A DNA stretch of 64,000 bases, taken from positions 124,001-188,000 of the forward strand of contig NZ_CDPP01000003.1 of the NCBI RefSeq assembly GCF_000829905.1, given 5' to 3'. Both the position numbers and the translations under genes were made by a program. This stretch comes from Beduini massiliensis. Its GTDB lineage: Bacteria; Bacillota_I; Bacilli_A; Erysipelotrichales; Coprobacillaceae. Position 1 is the first letter of the stretch; each line of letters starts with the position of its first letter. Positions 8,500 through 17,310 of this stretch are shown in pieces. Under the pieces are notes generated by a model. The model saw only the letters and a program-made list of their open reading frames with translations. It ran no database searches and was not told the DNA's origin.

Positions 8500-9711
8500 T
8501 TATGCTTTTACAATTTCAACCAATAACTCTACGCATTGTTTCATAGCATTAATACTGACATATTCGTATTTGCCATGCGCGTTATAGCCACCGGTTCCTA
8601 AGTTTGGACAAGGCAGCCCGGCATACGTCAGCATGGCTCCGTCCGTTCCGCCGCGAATCGCACTGCTTTTTGGTGTTAAGCCAATTTGTCGCATTGCTGT
8701 TTTCGCTTTCTCGATGACACGCATATCCTTTTCAATATGTTGTCTCATATTTGCGTACGTATCTTGAATATCTAAAGAGATAATCGGATACCCATATTTA
8801 TTATTCATAAACGTTTGTGCATTGATAAAATCCTGCTTTTGTTTTTCTAACAGCTGTTCATCATGATTACGAATAATATAATCCATTTGCGTAAAATCCA
8901 CATTTCCGCTCATTGTGTTTAAATGATTGAAGCCTTCATAGCCTTCCGTATATGCGGGGTTATCAAAAACCGGAAGCAAGCTTTGGAATTCCATTGCCGC
9001 TAATAATGAATTGATCATCTTATATTTCGCACTTCCTGGATGAATTCCTTTTCCCTGCACACTGACTTTACAACTGGCGGCATTAAAGTTTTCATAATCG
9101 ATACAGTTAATTTCCCCACCGTCAACGGTATACGCAAAATCACAGCCAAAATATGAAACATCAAAGTTTTCGGTTCCTCGGCCTACTTCTTCATCGGGTG
9201 TAAAAGCCAGTTTGATCGTTCCATGTTTGATGGTAGGATTTGCTAATAAATAGTCTGCCATCTGCATAATTTCGGCAATCCCGGCTTTATCGTCACCCCC
9301 TAAAAGAGTAGTGCCATCGGTCACAATTAAATCCTGATGGATATTTTCTTTTAGACTTGGGAATTCTATTGGGTCCATCACAATATTCAGTGCTTCATTT
9401 AAAACAATCGGTGATCCATCATAATCTTGAATGATTCTCGGTTTCACATTTTCACCGCTCATATCCGGTGAGGTATCCATATGTGCAACAAAACCAATAG
9501 TAGGTAATGGTTCTTCCGTATTGCTTGGTAAACATCCGTAAACGACTCCGGAATGATCCAACTTTACCTCCTGAATCCCCATCTCCTGCATTTCCTTTTC
9601 TAAAAAGCGTGCCAGATCCAGTTGTTTTGATGTACTGGGAACACTGCTAGAAGTGGCAGAAGACTGAGTATCTATCTTGACATAATTTAAAAAACGATCA
9701 ACAACGTTCAT
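8500..9711 (-). CDS. pepT: Peptidase T (tripeptide aminopeptidase)
   Basis: Cytoplasmic M20-family zinc tripeptidase. Metal-binding His77 and Asp79 in HMDTSPD, the GGDDKAG motif, the catalytic EE pair in FTPDEEVGRGTE, YTVDGGE, and a histidine in the dimerisation lid (GIHPGSAK) are all visible; 403 residues is the normal length. The start is supported by a CGGAGGG ribosome site. Single-gene transcript: promoter at 9738-9766 and the hairpin at 8428-8497 flank it. Confidence 0.95.
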   Translation of the reverse strand: MNVVDRFLNYVKIDTQSSATSSSVPSTSKQLDLARFLEKEMQEMGIQEVKLDHSGVVYGCLPSNTEEPLPTIGFVAHMDTSPDMSGENVKPRIIQDYDGSPIVLNEALNIVMDPIEFPSLKENIHQDLIVTDGTTLLGGDDKAGIAEIMQMADYLLANPTIKHGTIKLAFTPDEEVGRGTENFDVSYFGCDFAYTVDGGEINCIDYENFNAASCKVSVQGKGIHPGSAKYKMINSLLAAMEFQSLLPVFDNPAYTEGYEGFNHLNTMSGNVDFTQMDYIIRNHDEQLLEKQKQDFINAQTFMNNKYGYPIISLDIQDTYANMRQHIEKDMRVIEKAKTAMRQIGLTPKSSAIRGGTDGAMLTYAGLPCPNLGTGGYNAHGKYEYVSINAMKQCVELLVEIVKA

Positions 9712-9737
9712 CTTATCCCTCCGTTCTTATAATTTTT

Positions 9738-9766
9738 ATTATATGCCGATTAAAATAAAAGAGCAA
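9738..9766 (-). promoter_or_regulatory. Promoter of pepT
   Basis: On the minus strand: TTGCTC (9766-9761), 17-bp spacer, TATAAT (9743-9738). The -35 box lies inside the LCP terminator stem, so the two signals share sequence. Confidence 0.5.
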
Positions 9767-9783
9767 TGAAATCATTGCCCTTT
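9757..9783 (-). terminator. Terminator of the LCP gene
   Basis: Stem GCAATGA / TCATTGC (9763-9769 and 9772-9778) extended by AAAG / CTTT pairs, followed on the minus strand by TTTTATTTT. The stem contains the last codon and stop of the LCP gene. Confidence 0.7.
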
Positions 9784-11253
9784 GTGGATTTGTTCAATTA
9801 AGTTTTTGGCTTCGGCAATCGACGTGGCATCCAGATAAGTCACATAGAGTTCTTCACCATATTGAGGAAGATAAGTAATATCATCTTCTCCGGCAATAAT
9901 CAGATTCTGATAGCTTAAATTACCAAAGTTAGGTGCCAGTCCGGCAAGGGTATATAACTCTTTCTTCGTAAAGTTCGTCAGCATGTTCGATGACAATACT
10001 TTTAAGATCGAATTAAAATTCGTTACGACAGAGAAACTTGTCAGCTTATTGGTAATTCCCTGAATCACTTGTTGTTGTGCGTTGTTACGGATATGATCGG
10101 TTACCGTTTTACGATGACGGGCATAAGCTAAAGCCTGTTCTCCGTTTAGATTTTGCTGACCTTCTTCTAAACAGATGGCATCCGGCACATCGTTGCTGTC
10201 TTGTTCACAGAAACCATAGTCGACATGGATATTAATACCGCCAATCGCATCGATAATTTTAACTAACGCATTAAAGTTAAATTTCGCAAAGTAGTTGATA
10301 TTGATATCTAAAAGATCTTCTACCGTATTGATAACAGATGGAATTCCGGACATCCCGGCATGTGTGATCTTGTCTTTTTCTCCCCCATTGATGCTGACAT
10401 AAGAATCACGCGGGATGGAGATCAGACTGATTTTCATGGTTTTAGGATTAAAAGAAGCGACCATCAGTGTATCTGTACGGCTGTCTGTTTTGATCGTTCC
10501 TTCTTCTTCACGAATATCCACTCCCATGATGAGGACATTGAAGGGTTCACTGGAAACATTCACCGGATCACTCGTGGCGGAAGAAGAAAGTGACAGCTGA
10601 CAGACTAATGTTGTCTTTTGAGTAAAGTCTTCATTGTATTTTTTCATTGTTTCGGTTTCTTTTTCAGAGACAACGATGACATCAACATCTTTTTCCGCTA
10701 AACCAATATATAGATCTACGGCCGTTGGATAAGAAACAATTGTATGCGTAGACGAGGTTTTGTTGTAATCTTTTTTGAGTGTATTGGATAAAGGCATCTT
10801 GATACTTCCATCTTCACGGGACAAGGTACCAAAATAATCGATTTCTTTTGAACTCAAACTGGTAATATTGGATTCTTTTAATGCATACACATTACACACC
10901 AAGACTTCTTCAGTCAGATCAATATCTGTAATGGAATCCATCGTTCGATCGATATTATAGTATAGATGGTTAACATAGGTTAAACCAATACATAGCGCCA
11001 GCATCAAACAGATTGAGCTTAGTCGCTTGCGTTTGATTTTATTCTTTTCTCTTTGGGGCATCTTACGTTTGACCTTTTTTAATTGTGTTGACCAAAAACG
11101 TATAAAGATCAATGCACAAACAACGATTAAAATAATAATAAAAGCATAACGAAATCCGGTTGTAAAGCCTTGATATTGATAAAGCTGCCAGCCGCTAAAT
11201 CCGGTAATCCCGATAAAGATGGCAGACAGCACAATTGCGAATATTTTTCTCAT
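9772..11253 (-). CDS. LytR-CpsA-Psr (LCP) family cell-wall glycopolymer ligase
   Basis: Membrane enzyme that attaches teichoic-acid-type or capsular polymers to peptidoglycan. Three N-terminal hydrophobic segments (about residues 5-22, 33-50 and 80-96) precede an extracellular accessory region and the LCP domain (about 240-420), which shows FNVLIMGVD, the Asp/Arg-rich DSRTDTLMVASF, ISIPRDSYV and, at its end, LNGEQALAYARHR with the catalytic-site arginines. The ATG at 11253 is chosen because AAGGTGA lies 6 nt before it; a longer frame upstream has no ribosome site. Monocistronic. The attached polymer cannot be inferred. Confidence 0.9.
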   Translation of the reverse strand: MRKIFAIVLSAIFIGITGFSGWQLYQYQGFTTGFRYAFIIILIVVCALIFIRFWSTQLKKVKRKMPQREKNKIKRKRLSSICLMLALCIGLTYVNHLYYNIDRTMDSITDIDLTEEVLVCNVYALKESNITSLSSKEIDYFGTLSREDGSIKMPLSNTLKKDYNKTSSTHTIVSYPTAVDLYIGLAEKDVDVIVVSEKETETMKKYNEDFTQKTTLVCQLSLSSSATSDPVNVSSEPFNVLIMGVDIREEEGTIKTDSRTDTLMVASFNPKTMKISLISIPRDSYVSINGGEKDKITHAGMSGIPSVINTVEDLLDININYFAKFNFNALVKIIDAIGGINIHVDYGFCEQDSNDVPDAICLEEGQQNLNGEQALAYARHRKTVTDHIRNNAQQQVIQGITNKLTSFSVVTNFNSILKVLSSNMLTNFTKKELYTLAGLAPNFGNLSYQNLIIAGEDDITYLPQYGEELYVTYLDATSIAEAKNLIEQIHKGQ

Positions 11254-11321
11254 TTCTATCACCTTGTTTAATATTACCCAATGAAGCAAATTTAGTCAAT
11301 GAATATCATTGCTTTTTTCGC

Positions 11322-11350
11322 ATGACAAATTTCGTGACATCATATATAAT
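11322..11350 (+). promoter_or_regulatory. Promoter of the hydroxyacid dehydrogenase gene
   Basis: ATGACA (11322-11327), 17-bp spacer, TATAAT (11345-11350); AAGGAG at 11356-11361 and ATG at 11372 follow. Confidence 0.65.
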
Positions 11351-11371
11351 GAGGCAAGGAGCGTGAGAATA

Positions 11372-12748
11372 ATGAAATTGATTGAACAGATGAAAAATGA
11401 AGATTTAGGCGGTGTCCTTTTATATAATTTTACTTTAGGATATGGTCAGCCGGTTCCGATAGAAATTTATGACTATGTACTGCCATTGCTTTTTAGTGAA
11501 TGTTTTACTTCACATATTTTAAGCGTTTCGACTTATCAGGAATGTGTCGTTGAAACGCTGAAAGAAGATCCTGCTTTATTTGATGATATTCGTAATCAGC
11601 TGGAAGCGTTGAAGCAGCTGACAAACCGTACGTTAGGATTAGCCGTTGTCAATAGAATAATGGCATTTGAAACTATCGCGCAGCAAGTCTGCGGGATAAC
11701 GCAGCCAAGTTCGATTCTGCCTTTTAATGAAGCAATACGTTTAGGCGAGTGGTTTAAGCAGCTTACTTTGGAAGAAATGATTAAGCCTTTTTCTCACCAA
11801 ACGAAAAAAATCGTTATTTTGGATGGGGAGACATTGGGAGATGATATTGATCTTACCGTATTTAAAAAATTAGGACAGCTGACGATCTATCCGGCATCTA
11901 CCCAAGAAGAAGCGATTCAACGCATAGCGGATGCTCATTATGTGTTAGTCAATAAAGTCGTGTTGGATGAACAAGTATTAAAAAATGCCCCGCATTTAGA
12001 ATATATCGGCTTGTTTGCCACCGGTTTGAATAATATAGACTTAAATTATTGTCAGAATCATCAGATTACTGTCAAAAATGTATCCGGCTATTCTACGGAT
12101 ATCGTGGCACAACATACCTTTGCTTTACTTTTATATCTTTATGAAAAAATGGCATATTATGATCACTATGTGCAATCGGGTGATTACTGTCATTCTCTGT
12201 CATTTTCTCATTTTGGAATGCCATTTAACGAATTATCAGGGAAAACTTGGGGAATAATAGGATTAGGGCAGATCGGATGTCAGGTCGCAAAAATCGCAGA
12301 AGCCTTTGGCTGTCATGTGATTTATTATTCAACCAGTGGTAAAAATCATCACGATCACTATCAGCAAGTACCGTTTTATACTTTGCTGGAACAAAGTGAT
12401 ATCGTCAGCATCCATGCGCCTTTGAATGAACAAACGTATCATCTATTCAATGGGAAAGCATTTGCACATATGAAACGTACGGCTTATCTGATCAATGTCG
12501 GCAGAGGACCGATTATCGATGAAATTGAATTGGCTTTTGCCTTGAAACATCATTTGATAGCCGGTGCGGGATTAGATGTATTGGAAACAGAACCCATGAC
12601 TAAAGATAATCCTCTGCTTCCGCTTTGTGATTCACAGCATTTAGTCATTACACCACATAGTGCTTGGGCGGCAGTGGAAACAAGGAATCGACTGGTTCAG
12701 TTTGCATTTTCCAATTTAAAGGCATTTATAGAAGAAAATGTTGAATAG
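11372..12748 (+). CDS. D-2-hydroxyacid dehydrogenase-like protein with extra N-terminal domain
   Basis: Residues about 145-458 are a D-isomer-specific 2-hydroxyacid dehydrogenase: a Rossmann NAD-binding motif GIIGLGQIGCQVAKIAEAFG, the arginine/glutamate region (INVGRGPIIDE) and the catalytic histidine region ITPHSAWAA near the C-terminus. The first ~145 residues are not part of that family and I do not recognise them; they are mostly helical with no membrane segment. Family members are usually 310-340 residues, so 458 is long. Substrate unknown (glycerate, lactate and similar are possible). Start chosen at the ATG with AAGGAG 10 nt upstream; an in-frame upstream start overlaps the promoter. 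Confidence 0.82.
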   Translation: MKLIEQMKNEDLGGVLLYNFTLGYGQPVPIEIYDYVLPLLFSECFTSHILSVSTYQECVVETLKEDPALFDDIRNQLEALKQLTNRTLGLAVVNRIMAFETIAQQVCGITQPSSILPFNEAIRLGEWFKQLTLEEMIKPFSHQTKKIVILDGETLGDDIDLTVFKKLGQLTIYPASTQEEAIQRIADAHYVLVNKVVLDEQVLKNAPHLEYIGLFATGLNNIDLNYCQNHQITVKNVSGYSTDIVAQHTFALLLYLYEKMAYYDHYVQSGDYCHSLSFSHFGMPFNELSGKTWGIIGLGQIGCQVAKIAEAFGCHVIYYSTSGKNHHDHYQQVPFYTLLEQSDIVSIHAPLNEQTYHLFNGKAFAHMKRTAYLINVGRGPIIDEIELAFALKHHLIAGAGLDVLETEPMTKDNPLLPLCDSQHLVITPHSAWAAVETRNRLVQFAFSNLKAFIEENVE

Positions 12749-12749
12749 A

Positions 12750-12772
12750 AGGTGATTAATCGCCTTTTTTGT
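12750..12772 (+). terminator. Terminator after the dehydrogenase gene
   Basis: Near-palindrome AAGGTGATT / AATCGCCTT (one G-U pair) right after the stop codon, followed by TTTT. Confidence 0.7.
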
Positions 12773-12830
12773 TTGCTTTTTGCAAGAAAATGTGGTACAA
12801 ATAATCTATTGCAAGAAAAAGGAGAAATGA

Positions 12831-14381
12831 ATGAAGAGATTTGAAGAATTTAATTTAAGTATTGAGGTACTGCAAGGTATCCGCAACATGGGATATGATA
12901 AACCAACAAACATCCAAGCAGAGGCGATTCCTTTAATGTTAGAAGGACAAGATGTTATCGGTTTAGCTCAAACTGGAACAGGAAAAACTTTGGCTTTTGC
13001 CAGCGGGATGCTTTCGTTGTTAGAATATAATTATGATAAATCAATTAAAGGAGTAATTTTATCTCCAACAAGAGAGTTAGTTGTTCAAATAGAAAATGAA
13101 ATGCGTCGTATCGGTGAATTTACAAAAGCCAAGATCATCTCTGTCTATGGCGGAAGCAAAATCGAACCGCAGATTCGTGATATTAAAAGAGGTGTTGATA
13201 TTATCGTTGCTACGCCGGGACGTTTAATGGATTTAATGCGTCGTAAAGTGGTAAAGTTAGATCAAGTAAAAATATTCGTTTTAGATGAAGCAGATGAAAT
13301 GCTGAACATGGGATTCTTAGAAGATATTGAAACGATTCTGGAACAGACGAATACAGATCGTCAGACGGTATTATTTTCTGCCACTATGAAAGAAGATATT
13401 CAGCGTATCGCTAAAAACTATATGCGTGAAGATGCGGAATTAATTAAAGTAGATCAGCATACGAAAACAGCATCAACAATTAAACAGTATTATATTGAGA
13501 CAAAACCTAAAGCACGTTTAGAAACACTTTGCCGTTTGATCGATTTTGCTCAGATTGAGAGCGGAATCATCTTTTGTAAAACGAAAAAAGGCGTGGATGA
13601 TCTTGTTTTTGAACTTAAGAACCGTAATTATTTAGTCGAAGCGATTCATGGTGATTTGTCACAGGAACAGCGTATGAAAGCTTTGCGTCAGTTTAAAGAA
13701 GGGGCAACCACTTTATTAGTAGCGACAGATGTTGTAGCTCGTGGAATCGATATTGAAAATGTAACACACGTTATTAATTATGAATTACCACAGGAAAAAG
13801 AAGCGTATGTCCATCGTATTGGGCGTACCGGGCGTGCATCGAAAGAGGGAACAAGTTATACTCTGATCACAAGTCGTGAAAAGAGCTTTATCGAACAAGT
13901 ACAAAAGCAAATGAACTGTACGATCAAGGAATTGCCGATTCCAACGAATGAACAGATCTTAGAAGTGAAGGCGGCAGCGTTATTAACCAAAGCGAGTCAG
14001 TATTTTGAAGACCGTCGTCATCAGCGTTTTGTGGATATGATGAGTGCCTATGATCATCATATGCTGGTAGATTTATCTGCTTCACTATTTTCAATGCTGT
14101 ATGAAAAAGAAATCGGTTTTGATGAAACACAACGTGTAGAAAAACCGACAGAATATGAAGTCATTCGCTTAAATGTCGGAAAGAAAGAACGTGTTCAGGC
14201 AAAACAAGTCTTATTCTTTATCTTAGATAATAGTAATATCAATAAAAGAGCGGTTGGGCATATTCGCTTGGCACCGAAATTTACAGATGTTGAAATTGAA
14301 AAGAAATACGCTAAGAAAGTATTGGATAAATGTCAAAATCAGCGTATCGGTCGTAATAAAGTAAAATTAGTCAGAGCTTAA
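12831..14381 (+). CDS. DEAD-box ATP-dependent RNA helicase
   Basis: RNA remodelling in ribosome assembly or mRNA decay. Motifs in order: Q motif (NIQAEAIP), Walker A AQTGTGKT at residues 46-53, PTREL, GG, TPGR, DEAD at about 152-155, SAT, the second RecA domain with ARGIDIENV and HRIGRTGR. Residues about 440-516 (EVIRLNVGKKERVQ... to KLVRA) match the DbpA/CsdA-type RNA-binding domain that follows the helicase core in CshA/DeaD/DbpA proteins. I cannot decide between the cshA and dbpA subgroups, so no symbol is given. AAAGGAG 6 nt upstream of the start. Confidence 0.93.
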   Translation: MKRFEEFNLSIEVLQGIRNMGYDKPTNIQAEAIPLMLEGQDVIGLAQTGTGKTLAFASGMLSLLEYNYDKSIKGVILSPTRELVVQIENEMRRIGEFTKAKIISVYGGSKIEPQIRDIKRGVDIIVATPGRLMDLMRRKVVKLDQVKIFVLDEADEMLNMGFLEDIETILEQTNTDRQTVLFSATMKEDIQRIAKNYMREDAELIKVDQHTKTASTIKQYYIETKPKARLETLCRLIDFAQIESGIIFCKTKKGVDDLVFELKNRNYLVEAIHGDLSQEQRMKALRQFKEGATTLLVATDVVARGIDIENVTHVINYELPQEKEAYVHRIGRTGRASKEGTSYTLITSREKSFIEQVQKQMNCTIKELPIPTNEQILEVKAAALLTKASQYFEDRRHQRFVDMMSAYDHHMLVDLSASLFSMLYEKEIGFDETQRVEKPTEYEVIRLNVGKKERVQAKQVLFFILDNSNINKRAVGHIRLAPKFTDVEIEKKYAKKVLDKCQNQRIGRNKVKLVRA

Positions 14382-14410
14382 AAAAGGCGGGTCATCATGG
14401 CTCGCTTTTA
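14382..14410 (+). terminator. Probable terminator after helicase gene
   Basis: Stem GCGGGTCA / TGGCTCGC (two G-U pairs) with a TCAT-type loop starting a few nt after the stop, followed by TTTTATTG. Confidence 0.6.
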
Positions 14411-14534
14411 TTGTTACAACAATGAGATTTCTTTGGCATATAATGATAGTGATTCTCTGATATAATGGTACTGTGTCATCTTTTAATTTCATGAAAAGCG
14501 TGTTATACTGATAATATTCAAAGGGGGAACGAGA

Positions 14535-15236
14535 ATGAGTAAGAAAATTATTGCGATTTCTGGCGGGATTAGCAGAGAAAATGGCGTGAAGCGTGCGAAC
14601 ATCAGTCAAAATTATATTGATGCGGTCGTAGCAAGCGGACATTCGCCGCTTATTTTACCTATCATGCAGGATGAAGAAGCAATCGAAGCGGCACTTCGTG
14701 TTTGTGATGGATTGATTATGACCGGGGGAGTGGATATCAATCCATTATATTACAATCAGCCGGTACATCGTTTATGCGGTGAACTTGATGATGAACGTGA
14801 TACGTATGAAAAGAAAGTAATGGATAAAGCAACAAAATTAGATATGCCGATCTTAGGTATCTGTCGTGGGAATCAGATGATTAATGTATATTTTGGCGGA
14901 ACCTTATATCAAGATGTCACATTGAAAGATCAAAATGTGATTCAGCATTTACAACTTGGAAGTCGTGGGAAAGGCTGCCAGTTTATTGATATTGAAGAAG
15001 GCAGTTTGCTATATAGTGTGTTGGGCAAGAAAGGATATGTGAATTCTTATCATCACCAATCTATTGATCAGTTAGCCCCTAATTTTAAGGTGACAGCTAC
15101 AGCGGTAGATGGTATCATTGAGGGGATCGAGCATGTCAGCAAAAAGATTTATGGTGTGCAGTTCCATCCGGAAGTCACCCATTATGAAGATGAACTCATG
15201 CTGAACATCTTTAAAGAATTTATTGATCGCATTTAG
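14535..15236 (+). CDS. Class I glutamine amidotransferase, peptidase C26 (gamma-glutamyl hydrolase type)
   Basis: Cytoplasmic gamma-glutamyl hydrolase of the PuuD/C26 type, which cleaves gamma-glutamyl bonds such as in gamma-glutamyl-GABA. TGGVDINPLYY precedes the nucleophile elbow GICRGNQMINVYFGGTLYQD (Cys about residue 110) and the catalytic His-Glu pair is in FHPEVTHYE. Length 233 is typical. AAGGGGGAACG precedes the ATG. It lies directly before ruvA (9 nt), so may be co-transcribed with ruvAB, but no functional link is evident. The true substrate is unknown. Confidence 0.88.
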   Translation: MSKKIIAISGGISRENGVKRANISQNYIDAVVASGHSPLILPIMQDEEAIEAALRVCDGLIMTGGVDINPLYYNQPVHRLCGELDDERDTYEKKVMDKATKLDMPILGICRGNQMINVYFGGTLYQDVTLKDQNVIQHLQLGSRGKGCQFIDIEEGSLLYSVLGKKGYVNSYHHQSIDQLAPNFKVTATAVDGIIEGIEHVSKKIYGVQFHPEVTHYEDELMLNIFKEFIDRI

Positions 15237-15245
15237 GAGGAAAGT

Positions 15246-15803
15246 ATGTACAGTTATATAAAAGGAATGGTCACAATGATCTTTAAGGATCATATTGTGT
15301 TGGAAAATCAGGGAATCGGCTATATGATCTATGTACCTAATCCATATAGTTTTAAAACAAACAGTGATATGACTGTATATATTTATCAGCAGGTAAAAGA
15401 AGATGGGCATCTTCTTTTTGGGTTTAAATCTTTAGAAGAAAAAGAATTGTTTTTAAAACTGATTTCGGTAAAAGGAATCGGACCCAAAACAGCGGTCGGA
15501 GCTTTAGCGACTTTGGAAGTGGAGCGCATTGTCGGTGCGATTGAAAGCGGCAATATCAACTTCTTAAAGAAAATTCCGGGAATCGGACCTAAGGCAGCCG
15601 GACAGATTATATTGGATTTACAAGGGAAGATTGTTTTGCATAACGAGCCTTCGATCAATCCGGCATTTGATGAAGCGATTGAGGTGCTGGTGGCATTGGG
15701 GTATCGTGAAGCGGATGTTGTGAAAATAATGAAGAAAATCGAAGATGATGCGTTAGATACGAACGGGTATGTCAAACAAGCATTAAGTTTATTAGTAAAG
15801 TAG
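15246..15803 (+). CDS. ruvA: Holliday junction branch migration protein RuvA
   Basis: Junction-binding subunit of the RuvAB branch-migration complex. N-terminal OB fold (MYSYIKGMV...), two helix-hairpin-helix motifs ([14 protein letters not shown] at about 75-88 and [14 protein letters not shown] at about 110-123) and the C-terminal RuvB-contact domain ([14 protein letters not shown]). Length 185. Ribosome site AGGAGGAAAG, 7 nt before ruvB. Confidence 0.96.
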   Translation: MYSYIKGMVTMIFKDHIVLENQGIGYMIYVPNPYSFKTNSDMTVYIYQQVKEDGHLLFGFKSLEEKELFLKLISVKGIGPKTAVGALATLEVERIVGAIESGNINFLKKIPGIGPKAAGQIILDLQGKIVLHNEPSINPAFDEAIEVLVALGYREADVVKIMKKIEDDALDTNGYVKQALSLLVK

Positions 15804-15810
15804 GGAAAAC

Positions 15811-16806
15811 ATGAATAGAGAAGGAATATTGGATGCCACTTTCCAAGAAGTGGAAGAGATCACTTTGCGTCCGCAGTCCTTTGCGGAATATGTCGGGCAG
15901 GAGGATCTTAAGCAGAATTTAAAAGTTTTTGTTGGAGCTGCCAAGATGCGAGAGGAATCATTGGATCATGTCTTGTTGTATGGACCCCCCGGACTGGGGA
16001 AAACGACAATGTCCATGATTATTGCCAATGAGATGGGGACCAACATTAAAGTGACGACAGGGCCAAGTATTGAAAAAACTGGGGATTTGGTTGCGGTATT
16101 AACCCAATTAGAAGCAGGAGATGTCTTGTTTATTGATGAAATTCATCGTATTCCCAAAGTGGTCGAAGAGATTTTGTATCCGGCAATGGAAGATTACTGC
16201 GTAGATGTAGTGATTGGAAAAGATGCGTCAACACGCTCGGTGCGTATTGATCTGCCTCCGTTTACTTTAGTCGGAGCAACAACGCGTGCCGGTGATTTAT
16301 CGGCACCATTGAGGGATCGTTTTGGGATTATCTCAAAGCTCGAATACTATCAGCCGGAAGATTTAATCAAGATCATTTCTCGAACTGCCGGTGTTTATAA
16401 TATGGAAATGGAAGAAGAAGCAAAGGCGGAATTAGCCCGTCGTTCTCGCGGTACTCCGCGTATTGCTAATCGTCTGTTTCGTCGTGTGCGTGATTTTGCA
16501 CAATTTAATGGGGACACCACAATCACTTTAGCACGTACCCAAGAAGCATTGGGGCGATTAAAAGTCGATCATTTAGGACTGGATGATGTCGATCACAAGT
16601 ATCTTTTAGGGATTATTGAACGCTTCCGTGGGGGACCGGTCGGATTGGAATCCATTGCCGCGTCCATTGGTGAAGAACCGATGACTTTGGAAGATGTTTA
16701 TGAACCTTATTTATTGCAGACAGGGCTGATTAAACGTACGCCAAGAGGACGTGTCGTAACAGAAATGGCGTATCAACATTTTAATATTCCTTATCATACG
16801 AAGTAG
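15811..16806 (+). CDS. ruvB: Holliday junction branch migration ATPase RuvB
   Basis: Hexameric AAA+ motor that pumps DNA through RuvA-bound Holliday junctions. Walker A GPPGLGKT at residues 58-65, Walker B FIDEIHR, sensor [18 protein letters not shown] with the arginine finger, sensor [14 protein letters not shown], and a C-terminal winged helix ending [15 protein letters not shown]. Length 331 is standard. The terminator that follows overlaps the stop codon. Confidence 0.97.
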   Translation: MNREGILDATFQEVEEITLRPQSFAEYVGQEDLKQNLKVFVGAAKMREESLDHVLLYGPPGLGKTTMSMIIANEMGTNIKVTTGPSIEKTGDLVAVLTQLEAGDVLFIDEIHRIPKVVEEILYPAMEDYCVDVVIGKDASTRSVRIDLPPFTLVGATTRAGDLSAPLRDRFGIISKLEYYQPEDLIKIISRTAGVYNMEMEEEAKAELARRSRGTPRIANRLFRRVRDFAQFNGDTTITLARTQEALGRLKVDHLGLDDVDHKYLLGIIERFRGGPVGLESIAASIGEEPMTLEDVYEPYLLQTGLIKRTPRGRVVTEMAYQHFNIPYHTK

Positions 16807-16832
16807 ATCTAACGAGGTTAGGTCTATTTTTA
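16804..16832 (+). terminator. Terminator after ruvB
   Basis: TAGATCTAAC / GTTAGGTCTA stem (one G-U pair) with a GAG loop, starting at the ruvB stop codon, followed by TTTTTATTT. It separates ruvAB from the com genes, although the next ribosome site (AGGAGG) follows within a few nt, so readthrough is possible. Confidence 0.75.
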
Positions 16833-16845
16833 TTTAGGAGGCTAT

Positions 16846-17310
16846 ATGAAATCAATTATTCTATTTATTATACTGCTGTTTAGCAGTTATTTTTTTACTT
16901 TTCAAACCCAAGGTTCTCTAACCAAACAAGAAAGCCAACCGATCATTACTGTGGTGGTCGAAGGAGCACTGCATAATCCCGGTACTTTTGAATTAAGTGA
17001 ACCGACTATGGACGCCTTACTGCTCCAACTGGATCTTGATGTTCAAGCAGATTGTACCTGTCTTTCTATGGAGAGGACTTTGCTTGATCAGGATATTGTA
17101 TTTATCCCTAGTATGGTCCAGCAAAAAGTGTCCTTAAATCAAGGAAGCATAGAAGAATTGATGAGCATCAACGGAATTGGTCAAAAGAAAGCGGAAAAAA
17201 TCATTGAATATCGAAATAATATTCCCTTTACTTATATTGAACAGATCATGGAGATAAGTGGTGTAGGGTATAAAACCTATTTAAAATGGAGACCCTATCT
17301 ATGTTTATAA
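16846..17310 (+). CDS. comEA: Competence DNA receptor ComEA
   Basis: Membrane-anchored double-stranded-DNA receptor for natural transformation. One N-terminal membrane segment (residues about 1-19), a short SLBB-like beta region (VVVEGALHNPGTFEL), then tandem helix-hairpin-helix DNA-binding motifs (LNQGSIEELMSINGIGQKKAEKIIEYR and the IMEISGVGYKTYLK repeat). Length 154 is on the short side of ComEA proteins (usually 170-220). Overlaps comEC by 10 nt. No type IV pilus (comG) genes are in the window, so competence cannot be claimed. Confidence 0.92.
   Translation: MKSIILFIILLFSSYFFTFQTQGSLTKQESQPIITVVVEGALHNPGTFELSEPTMDALLLQLDLDVQADCTCLSMERTLLDQDIVFIPSMVQQKVSLNQGSIEELMSINGIGQKKAEKIIEYRNNIPFTYIEQIMEISGVGYKTYLKWRPYLCL

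Noticed and set aside
10360-10600. Two plus-strand open frames opposite the LCP gene
   Set aside because: Both are antisense to the conserved LCP domain and lack initiation signals.
15386-15775. 129-codon antisense open frame within ruvA
   Set aside because: It lies wholly opposite a clear ruvA frame, has no ribosome site or promoter, and its composition (Ser/Ile/Pro-rich) is typical of a shadow.
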